NCBI GenBank assembly: GCA_963975575.1
Contig: CAXBHL010000001.1
Coordinates: 248,001 to 312,000 of the forward strand
DNA: 64,000 bases
Direction: 5' to 3'
From: UBA6054 sp963975575
GTDB taxonomy: Bacteria; Planctomycetota; Phycisphaerae; Phycisphaerales; UBA1924
Positions 28,647-35,677 of this stretch are shown here, piece by piece. Numbering within the stretch: position 1 is the stretch's first letter; every line of letters starts with the position of its first letter. Made by a program: the position numbers and the translations under genes. A model generated the notes under the pieces. It was not told the origin of the DNA. It saw only the letters and a list, made by a program, of their open reading frames with translations, and made no database searches.

Positions 28647-29921
28647 TCAGGGCACGATGTCGACGACGCTGACCTGCTCGGCCAGCAGCTCGTACACCAC
28701 CGCGATGTCCTCGTCCCGCAGTCGCACGCAGCCCATCGACAAGTTCCGGCCCACCGACGACGGGTCGATCGTGCCGTGGATGCCGTAGCCCGTCACGCCC
28801 TGGCTGGCGCCCACGCCGTCGAGACCCAGCCAGAACTCGCCGATGGGGTTCTTCGGGTCGTTGGGGGCATACCGCTCCTGCCCGTCGCGCGGGTTCACCC
28901 AGCCCGGGTTTTCCAGCTTGTTGGCGCTGATCACGAAGGTGCCCACCGGCGTGCCGTCGGCCTCGCCCAACCCCACGTCGAAGCTGCGGATGTAGGTCCA
29001 CCGCGTCGGGTCGCTCGGGGGCCCGTGCCAGATATCCATCCGGAAATCGCTCTTGTCCACGATCGCGTGGAACGGCCCGCGCACCAGCTTGAGCGTCTGG
29101 CCCAGCCGGATCTTCGTCGGATCGCTCAGCCCGTTGACCCGCTGGATCAGTTTCCAGTGCGTCGCCAACTCGCGGCGGGACGCGATCCGCGACAGCGAGT
29201 CGCCGGCCGCCACCTTGTACTCTTCCACCAGCGGGTCGCCGGGCTCGACCACCCGCCCGAACACGAGCTGGGCATTGATCGCCGACAGCTCGTCCCGCAG
29301 CAGGTTCGCCTCCGCACGGCTCAGGCGCGGCTCGCGCAGCACCCGGGACAGCAGCGCCCGCGCCCCCACCCGGTCGTTCTCGGCCGCCAGCCGGCGGGCC
29401 GTGTCGATCTGCAGGCGCACCCGCGAGAGCGCGTCGTCCGAGCCCTGCGTCGGCGTCTGGATCGTCACGGGCGTCGGGTTCGCCGGGTTCTGCCCGTCCA
29501 GCGCCTGCGTCAGCACCCCGCCCGCCGTCGGGTTCGCCGATCCCGGCGTGCCCGCGTTCGCCGGCGGCGTGGCCCCCGCCAGATTCGGGGTCCGGGCCGC
29601 GGAGTCGTGCCCCAGCGCCCGCTCGACCTCGTCCCGCGCCGGCTCCTGGGAGCCGGGCAGCGTCCGCGGCGGCGCGGTGCCCCCGCCCTGGGCGATCTCC
29701 ATCGGACGCGCCGCGTTCTCACCGGCCGTCGCCGGAATCTCCGGCGCGCCCGGCTCGTCGGTCCGCGGGCCCGTCGGGCGCATCGCGAACCACACGATCA
29801 CCACCAGCACCGCCACGATCAAAAACGGCAACGCCGATCGGAACGGGCTCTTGCGCCGCCGACGCGTCGATACCGCCGCATTCCGTCCACCACCACGCGC
29901 CGATTGACTGGGCAGGCTCAT
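28647..29921 (-). CDS. L,D-transpeptidase with LysM domain
   Basis: Cross-links or modifies peptidoglycan, or attaches proteins to it, in the periplasm. 424 residues from the ATG at 29921, which has GGAGG about 8 bases upstream. An Arg/Lys-rich N-terminus (RRRRKSPFR) precedes one membrane anchor (ALPFLIVAVLVVIVWFAM). A disordered Pro/Ala/Thr-rich stretch, then a helical segment (about residues 165-225), a LysM-like motif (YKVAAGDSLSRIA...INGL-type), and the YkuD domain follow. The active site GYGIHGTID ... SMGCVRLRDED is complete, with Cys398 as nucleophile. The ATG overlaps the stop of the upstream 5-FCL gene by 4 bases, so the two are translationally coupled. Confidence 0.92.
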   Translation of the reverse strand: MSLPSQSARGGGRNAAVSTRRRRKSPFRSALPFLIVAVLVVIVWFAMRPTGPRTDEPGAPEIPATAGENAARPMEIAQGGGTAPPRTLPGSQEPARDEVERALGHDSAARTPNLAGATPPANAGTPGSANPTAGGVLTQALDGQNPANPTPVTIQTPTQGSDDALSRVRLQIDTARRLAAENDRVGARALLSRVLREPRLSRAEANLLRDELSAINAQLVFGRVVEPGDPLVEEYKVAAGDSLSRIASRRELATHWKLIQRVNGLSDPTKIRLGQTLKLVRGPFHAIVDKSDFRMDIWHGPPSDPTRWTYIRSFDVGLGEADGTPVGTFVISANKLENPGWVNPRDGQERYAPNDPKNPIGEFWLGLDGVGASQGVTGYGIHGTIDPSSVGRNLSMGCVRLRDEDIAVVYELLAEQVSVVDIVP

Positions 29922-30529
29922 CCCGGTCCCTCCGTGTCCCGAACCACCACCGTCAGGCCCGTCTCCGTCACGAGCCCGTCCACTCGCCGATCGTGCGGCC
30001 CGCTCGGCACCCGCCCTACGACCTGCGCCGCAAAGCACGCCCCGAGCACCACCGTCCCGATCGGTCCGCCGGCCTCCAGGCCGGCAAGAAAGCGATCATA
30101 GAAACCCCCGCCCCGCCCCACGCGCCCGCCCGCCCGGTCGAATCCCACCCCCGGCACCACCACCAACCCCACCGATTCCGGTGCCACCGCCGGGCACGTC
30201 GGCGCCGGCACACGGATCCCGTGCCGATCGTCCACCAGGTCCTCCACCCCCCGCACCGCCGCGGGGGCCATCGTCTTCGCCGCCCAGTCCAGCCCGGGCA
30301 CGCACACCGTCTTGCCCGCTTCTGTCCCCAGCCCGATCAGCCCGTCCAGGTCCGGCTCCGACGCGTCCGCGGCGTACATCAGGACCACCGAAGCCCTCTC
30401 CCAGGCGTCCGACTCGGTCAGATGCTCGCGGATCCTGGCCGACGCCGCCGCCCGCTCGACCGCCGACATCGCGCCCACGCGTCCGCGCAGTTCCTCCCGC
30501 AGGCGCTTCTTGGCCTCCAGCGGGTTCAT
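29918..30529 (-). CDS. 5-formyltetrahydrofolate cyclo-ligase
   Basis: Converts 5-formyl-THF to 5,10-methenyl-THF with ATP, in cytoplasmic folate metabolism. 203 residues, typical size. It begins MNPLEAKKRLREELRGR as many members do. RVGRGGGFYDRFL is the diagnostic substrate/ATP-binding motif (GxGGGYYDR, here with Phe for Tyr), preceded by LVVVPGVGFDRAG. It sits between rarA and the L,D-transpeptidase gene, with 4-base ATGA overlaps on both sides; the order rarA, 5-FCL, transpeptidase therefore forms a tight operon. Confidence 0.94.
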   Translation of the reverse strand: MNPLEAKKRLREELRGRVGAMSAVERAAASARIREHLTESDAWERASVVLMYAADASEPDLDGLIGLGTEAGKTVCVPGLDWAAKTMAPAAVRGVEDLVDDRHGIRVPAPTCPAVAPESVGLVVVPGVGFDRAGGRVGRGGGFYDRFLAGLEAGGPIGTVVLGACFAAQVVGRVPSGPHDRRVDGLVTETGLTVVVRDTEGPG

Positions 30530-31980
30530 CCCTCGCCCCGGTCGGGCGAATCGTACCGCTCGCGCCGACGCCCGCGGATCGCCTCCAGCCGCTCGCGCAT
30601 CGCGGCCTCCGCCCCGATGTCCTTCGGCTCGTAGTACCGCTTCTCCACGCCCAGGTAGTCCTGCCCCGTCACCTGCCCGTCCGCGTCGTGCGAGTACTCG
30701 TACCGCTCGCTCCCGATCTTCTTGACGCGCTGGCCGGAACCGTCACCCACCGACACCGGCGAGCTGTTCCCGTCACGCAGGAACATCGGCACGGGCAGCA
30801 CCCGCCCGTTCTTGATGTCGTCCATCGCCGCGTTGATCGCCAGGTACGCCGCGTTGCTCTTGGGCGCCAGCGCGAGGTAGCACGCGCACTGGCTCAGCGT
30901 GATCCGCGCCTCGGGCATGCCGATCCGCTCGGTCAGATCCCAGGCCGCCTGCGCCACCATGATGCCGCGCGGGTCCGCGTTGCCGATGTCCTCGCTGGCC
31001 AGGATTGCCAGCCGCCGCGCGATGAACCGCGGGTCCTCGCCCGCGTCGAGCATCCGCGCGATCCAGTACACCGCCGCGTCGGGATCGCTCCCACGAACGG
31101 ACTTGATCATCGCGCTGATCGCGTCGTAGTGCCCGTCGTCGCCGTAGACGGCTACTTTCTGCTGGATGGAGTCTTCGGCGACTTGCTCGTCGATGACGAG
31201 CGGGGAAGAGACGGAGAGACGAAGAGACGAAGACACGGAGTGATCGGAATCAGATGTCTTCCCACTTCGTCTCTGCGTCTCTTCGTCTCTCCGTCTCTCG
31301 CCCAACCCCGACTCGACCGCCACTTCCAGCGCCCCCAGCGCCCGTCGCCCGTCCCCCTCGCTCTTGACCGCCCACACCCGCAGCGCGCCCTCGGTGATCT
31401 CGATCGGGACGTCCTTGTACCCCTTGGGGTGCGCGATCGCGCGGCGCACCAGTTCCGCCGTCTCGTCCTCGCTCAAGGGCTCCAGCCGGAACAGTGTCGA
31501 GCGCGAGATCAGCGCGCTGTTCACGCTGAACAAGGGGTTCTCCGTCGTTGCCCCGATCAGCGTGATCAGCCCCCGCTCCACATCGCCCAGCAGCACGTCC
31601 TGCTGCGCCTTGGTGAAGCGGTGGATCTCGTCCAGGAACAGGATCGTCCGCTTGCCCTCGTCGCCCAGCACCCGCTCGGCCTCGTCGATGATCTCGCGGA
31701 TCCGCTTCACGCCCACGCTCGCCGCGTTCTCACGCACGAACCGCCTCTTCGTCCGACCCGCGATCACCCCCGCCAGCGTCGTCTTCCCCGTCCCCGGCGG
31801 CCCGTGCAGGATCAGACTCGTGATCGCGTCCGCGTCGATCATCCGACGCAGTAGCTTGCCCGGCCCGAGCAGGTGCGTCTGCCCGATCACCTCGTCGAGG
31901 TCTTTCGGGCGCACCCGCACCGCCAGCGGCTCCGCCTTGCGAACCGATACCTCCCGCTTGGCCGCCCACAGGTCGCTCAT
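30526..31980 (-). CDS. rarA: Replication-associated recombination protein A (AAA+ ATPase)
   Basis: Clamp-loader-like ATPase (MgsA/WRNIP1 family) that acts at stalled replication forks. 484 residues from the ATG at 31980. DLWAAKREVSVRKAEPLAVRVRPKDLDEVIGQ, Walker A GPPGTGKTTLA, Walker B ILFLDEIHRF, sensor 1 IGATTENPLF and the arginine finger region SRSTLFRLEPL are all present. The C-terminal tetramerisation domain shows IKSVRGSDPDAAVYWIARM and LALAPKSNAAY. Residues of about 228-259 are a low-complexity insert (RRRDEETQRRSGK...) encoded by an inverted repeat and absent from the family. First gene of the operon with 5-FCL and the transpeptidase. Confidence 0.95.
   Translation of the reverse strand: MSDLWAAKREVSVRKAEPLAVRVRPKDLDEVIGQTHLLGPGKLLRRMIDADAITSLILHGPPGTGKTTLAGVIAGRTKRRFVRENAASVGVKRIREIIDEAERVLGDEGKRTILFLDEIHRFTKAQQDVLLGDVERGLITLIGATTENPLFSVNSALISRSTLFRLEPLSEDETAELVRRAIAHPKGYKDVPIEITEGALRVWAVKSEGDGRRALGALEVAVESGLGERRRDEETQRRSGKTSDSDHSVSSSLRLSVSSPLVIDEQVAEDSIQQKVAVYGDDGHYDAISAMIKSVRGSDPDAAVYWIARMLDAGEDPRFIARRLAILASEDIGNADPRGIMVAQAAWDLTERIGMPEARITLSQCACYLALAPKSNAAYLAINAAMDDIKNGRVLPVPMFLRDGNSSPVSVGDGSGQRVKKIGSERYEYSHDADGQVTGQDYLGVEKRYYEPKDIGAEAAMRERLEAIRGRRRERYDSPDRGEG
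31207..31298. repeat. Inverted repeat of 8-nt-period units inside rarA
   Basis: Arms 31207-31232 and 31273-31298 are inverted copies matching at 25 of 26 positions. Each arm lies in four tandem 8-base units (GAGACGRA-type from 31208; CTNCGTCT from 31265 to 31296). The element keeps the rarA frame open and adds about 30 residues. Confidence 0.85.
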
Positions 31981-32083
31981 GACAGGGGACTGTACGGGTC
32001 CGCCCGCCCGTCCGGGCCCCCCGGCAACAAATTCTCGCAACTCGGGGAGCCATCCTCTTTGTAATCGCTAACATACTTACAGC

Positions 32084-32860
32084 ATGATCCTCTGGGTAAC
32101 CGGCATCCTGCTGGCTCTTGCCCTGCTGACCTTGTTGGCCGGAGCCGTCTCCGCGCAAAAACTGCGGGATCCCACCGACCCCATCACCGGCCTGTTCTAC
32201 ATCCTCGGGCGTGCTTACGCCCGTCTGGTGCACGACTTACGCGTGGACACCGAGCCCGGGGCCCTCTCCGATCTCGAAGGCCCCCTCATCGTCGTCTCCA
32301 ATCACACCGCCGGGGTGGACCCCCTCCTGGTGTCCGCCGGCTGCCCGCGCCGGATCTCCTGGATCATGGCCGAGGACATGCGCATCCCGCACCTCAACTG
32401 GTTCTGGCGCTGGCAGCGGGTCATCTTCGTCACCCGCGACAAGGAAGGCCGCAAGGGCCTGCGCGACGCCCGGGCCGCCCTGGCCGCCGGCGGCTGCATC
32501 GGCATCTTCCCCGAGGGCCGGCTCGAGCGCCCCCACGGACGCCTCCTGCCCTTCAACCCGGGCGTGGGCATGCTCGTCAAACGCACCAACGCCCGCGTCC
32601 TCCCGGTCATCGTCGAGGGCACCCCCGAGACCGGCACCGCCTGGTCCGCCCTCTGGACCCGCTCCAACGCCCGCGTCCGATTCATGCGTCCGATCTCCTA
32701 CGCCGACTCGACGCTGACCCCCGCCGAGATCGCGGCCGACCTCCAGCACCGCTACGCGTCCTGGACCGGATGGCCCGTGGCCAGCCACAGCCCCGCCGCC
32801 CGCATCAACTCCAAGGCCCCGCCCCCCGCCGACATCAGCACCGACCGCTCGATCGCGTGA
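32084..32860 (+). CDS. 1-acyl-sn-glycerol-3-phosphate acyltransferase family protein
   Basis: Probably acylates lysophosphatidate to phosphatidate in phospholipid synthesis, at the inner membrane. 258 residues from the ATG at 32084. An N-terminal membrane helix (ILWVTGILLALALLTLLAGA) precedes the four acyltransferase blocks: SNHTAGVDPLL (the NHx4D catalytic dyad), a region ending VIFVTRDKEGRKGL, IFPEGRLERPHGRLLPFNPG, and VLPVIVEGTPETG. Divergent from rarA; the 103-base gap contains an unusually AT-rich stretch (about 32058-32083) that may hold the promoter, although I could not define convincing -35/-10 boxes. Paralogues of this family can use other acceptors. Confidence 0.88.
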   Translation: MILWVTGILLALALLTLLAGAVSAQKLRDPTDPITGLFYILGRAYARLVHDLRVDTEPGALSDLEGPLIVVSNHTAGVDPLLVSAGCPRRISWIMAEDMRIPHLNWFWRWQRVIFVTRDKEGRKGLRDARAALAAGGCIGIFPEGRLERPHGRLLPFNPGVGMLVKRTNARVLPVIVEGTPETGTAWSALWTRSNARVRFMRPISYADSTLTPAEIAADLQHRYASWTGWPVASHSPAARINSKAPPPADISTDRSIA

Positions 32861-32950
32861 GCCCGCCGCCTTGGGCCGGACCCGGCGCGAATCGCCCGAA
32901 TCGACGCAGAGGATCGGGTATCTTCCCCCCCATTCGTGTATGCTCGGCCC

Positions 32951-35677
32951 ATGGGCATCCAGCCGGGCCAGCGCATCGGTCCGTACATCATCACGCGCGA
33001 ACTCGGCCGCGGCGGCATGGGCGTGGTCTACCTCGCCACCGACGAACGTCTGGACCGGCAGGTCGCCATCAAGGCCCTGCCGCCCGAGTTGGCGGAGGAT
33101 CCGGCCCGCCTGGAGCGCTTCGAGCGCGAAGCCCGGACGCTGGCCACGCTGAACCACCCAAACCTCGCCGGGATTTATGGCGTTGAGGAGCAGGAAGGCT
33201 CCAGATACCTGATCCTTGAGTTTGTCGACGGCGAGACGCTGGAGGAGCGTCTCGACCGCGGCCCTTTACCGATGGACGACGCGTTGGAACTGGCGGTGCA
33301 GATCGCCGCGGGCGTCGAAGCGGCGCACGAGGCGGGGATCGTGCACCGCGATCTCAAGCCGGCGAACATCGTGATCACGCCGGACGGCGTGGCCAAGGTG
33401 CTGGACTTCGGGCTGGCGCGGGTGGATGAGCCTGGCTCGTCGAGCACCGGCGCGGTCAATCAGGACGCCGACACGCTGGCGGCGACCAGGTCACCACCCC
33501 CAAGTCCCCAAAACTCCCCGACCATCGCCGGCGCGATCCTGGGCACAGCGGCGTACATGAGCCCCGAGCAGGCCCGCGGCCGGCGCGTGGACAAACGCAG
33601 CGACATCTGGTCGTTCGGCGTGGTGTTGTACGAGATGCTCGCGGGCCAGAGCCCCTTCCGCGGCGAGACGGCGAGTGACTCGATCGGGGCGGTGCTGCAC
33701 AAGAAGCTGGACCTTGATCGGTTGCCCGCAGGAACGCCGGACCACGTCCGCCGCGTGCTCGCTCGCTGTCTCGAGCGCGACAAGAACCTTCGTTATCGCG
33801 ACATCGGCGACGTCCGGATCGAACTGCAAAGCCCGGTTGCCGGCGTCGGTCCGTCCATCGCCCCCCGACGCCGAACCGCCACGGTCGTGACAATGGCGGC
33901 GCTCGCACTCTTGACCGTCGTGACAGGAGCGGGATGGTTCTGGAGCGTGCTGCGCTCGGGCGAGAACGCGGCATCCGCGCAGATCGAGCCCGCCCCGACA
34001 TTCCGGCTCACCATTCCCATGCCGGATGGGCTGGAGATCACCGGCCCGATCGCGATCTCGCGCGACGGGTCGCAGGTCGCCTACTCGGCCATCAGCGACG
34101 AAGGCGAGCGGCACGTCTATGTGCGCCGACTGGACGGCTTCGATCCCATCCGCGTCGATGGCAGCCGGGACGGTTACGCCCCGTTCTTTTCGCCCGATGG
34201 GGCCTCGATCGGTTTCGAGGCCCGCAACGCGATCTGGCGGGCACCAACGAACGGCGGCCCCCCGACCCGCCTCGTGAGCGCAGTAATGTGGATGGCCGGT
34301 GCGGACTGGATGGATGACGACACGATCATCTACAACGCCGGCATCGACTCGCCCATCAGGCGCATGACCTCCGGCGGCGTCCCGCTCGATCCGATAACAA
34401 AGGTCAGCGACACGGGTTCCTATGCGCATGCATGGCCGCAGCGCATCCCCGGATCGGACCGCGTGCTGTTCACGGCTTGGGGCCAAGCGGCTGGGACAGT
34501 GGCTGGTGGTCATATCGCTGATCTGTCAACCGGAGCCGTCCGGCCGCTCGTGGATCAATCCGGCTGGGTCGCGCCCGGGCGATGGTCGGCCTCAGGGCAC
34601 ATCCTCTTCGAGCAGTTCAGCAGCGGGCTTTCGGCGGCGCCATTCGACCCTGCCTCTGAACAGCCAATGTCCGCCGGTACGGCCCGGCTCCTGCTCGATC
34701 AGGTCCACAACCTCGGCACTTTCACCCGCTCGGTCTTTGCGCTCTCCGACAACGGTGTGATGGCGTATGTGCCCGCGGTGTCGAACGCTCGTCGTCTGGT
34801 GCGGGTCGAGCCCGACGGTTCCACCCGCACCATCCTCGAACAATCCGTGATCGAGTACACCTCGCTCGGCGGCAACATCGCGATCTCCCGCGACGGGCGT
34901 CAGGCGCTGACCGGCGGCAGCCAGGAAATCGTGCTCATCGATCTGGAGCGGGGCATCCCGCGCCGGATCACATTTGACGGGAACAGCAACCGGGTGCCCG
35001 CGTGGAGCCACGACGAGACCCATGTCTACTTCCTGTCCAGTCGTGAGGGACGCTGGAAACTCTGGTCCGTCCCGACGGATCAGAGCGCTCCCCCTGAACT
35101 GCTGATCGAGCATGAGCACAACCTCTCGCGTTTCAGCGTCGGCCCCAGCGGAGAAGTTGTCTTCGGTGTCCAGAACCCCGTGACCAACCGCGACATCTGG
35201 ATCCGCGACCCGGACGGCGCGCAGCGCCCGCTGTTGCAGACGCCGTACGACGAGGTAGACCTGAACATCTCGCCCGATGGGCGGTTCATCGCGTACACCT
35301 CCAATGTCAGCGGCGTCGATGAGGTGTACATCATCCCGTCGAGCGGGCGGGGTGTCCCGGTGCAGGTCACCAGCGGGGTGGGCGCCTCGCCGAAGTGGTC
35401 GCGCGACGGGAGCGCCCTGATGTTCCGTAAGGGCCGCATGATCATGCGCGTCGCCGTAGAGGACGGCCGCCCCGTTGGCGACGCGGCCCGCGTCTTCGCG
35501 GCGCCGAATCTGACGAGCAGCGACCGGGCATACGAACTCGATCCAGACGGGCAGAGCATGCTCGCCATCCAGGTCGATGCGGACACGATCCCGCGGGAGA
35601 TCCGGGTCATCACCAACTTCTTCGACGAGATCCGGCGCGTCGCGGGCGATAGCGCGGTTGTGGAGAAGAAGCGATGA
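32951..35677 (+). CDS. Membrane Ser/Thr protein kinase with propeller, copy 1 of 4
   Basis: Hanks-type kinase of 908 residues. GRGGMGVVYLA (residues 19-29), Lys41, HRDLKPANIV (132-141, catalytic Asp134), DFG (Asp152) and GTAAYMSPEQARG are all intact, so it should be active. The activation segment carries a Ser/Thr/Pro-rich insert (residues 170-192). One transmembrane helix lies at about residues 311-333, placing the C-terminal 570 residues outside the cytoplasm. These form a TolB/WD40-like beta-propeller with repeated SRDG or SPDG blades. Likely a sensor that binds an extracytoplasmic ligand and phosphorylates cytoplasmic targets. The ATG at 32951 is preferred to the GTG at 32936. Its stop overlaps the start of copy 2 (ATGA). 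Confidence 0.92.
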   Translation: MGIQPGQRIGPYIITRELGRGGMGVVYLATDERLDRQVAIKALPPELAEDPARLERFEREARTLATLNHPNLAGIYGVEEQEGSRYLILEFVDGETLEERLDRGPLPMDDALELAVQIAAGVEAAHEAGIVHRDLKPANIVITPDGVAKVLDFGLARVDEPGSSSTGAVNQDADTLAATRSPPPSPQNSPTIAGAILGTAAYMSPEQARGRRVDKRSDIWSFGVVLYEMLAGQSPFRGETASDSIGAVLHKKLDLDRLPAGTPDHVRRVLARCLERDKNLRYRDIGDVRIELQSPVAGVGPSIAPRRRTATVVTMAALALLTVVTGAGWFWSVLRSGENAASAQIEPAPTFRLTIPMPDGLEITGPIAISRDGSQVAYSAISDEGERHVYVRRLDGFDPIRVDGSRDGYAPFFSPDGASIGFEARNAIWRAPTNGGPPTRLVSAVMWMAGADWMDDDTIIYNAGIDSPIRRMTSGGVPLDPITKVSDTGSYAHAWPQRIPGSDRVLFTAWGQAAGTVAGGHIADLSTGAVRPLVDQSGWVAPGRWSASGHILFEQFSSGLSAAPFDPASEQPMSAGTARLLLDQVHNLGTFTRSVFALSDNGVMAYVPAVSNARRLVRVEPDGSTRTILEQSVIEYTSLGGNIAISRDGRQALTGGSQEIVLIDLERGIPRRITFDGNSNRVPAWSHDETHVYFLSSREGRWKLWSVPTDQSAPPELLIEHEHNLSRFSVGPSGEVVFGVQNPVTNRDIWIRDPDGAQRPLLQTPYDEVDLNISPDGRFIAYTSNVSGVDEVYIIPSSGRGVPVQVTSGVGASPKWSRDGSALMFRKGRMIMRVAVEDGRPVGDAARVFAAPNLTSSDRAYELDPDGQSMLAIQVDADTIPREIRVITNFFDEIRRVAGDSAVVEKKR
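33224..33546 (+). repeat. 323-bp block shared by three kinase genes, copy 1
   Basis: Encodes kinase subdomains V-VIII including the catalytic loop and activation segment. By base-by-base reading it is identical to 35935-36257 and 38628-38950, while the flanks diverge. Synonymous sites are also unchanged, pointing to gene conversion or very recent duplication. Confidence 0.9.

Noticed and set aside
32058..32083. A sigma-70 promoter for plsC in the AT-rich stretch
   Set aside because: TTGTAA and TACTTA-like boxes are present, but their spacing is too short to support a call.
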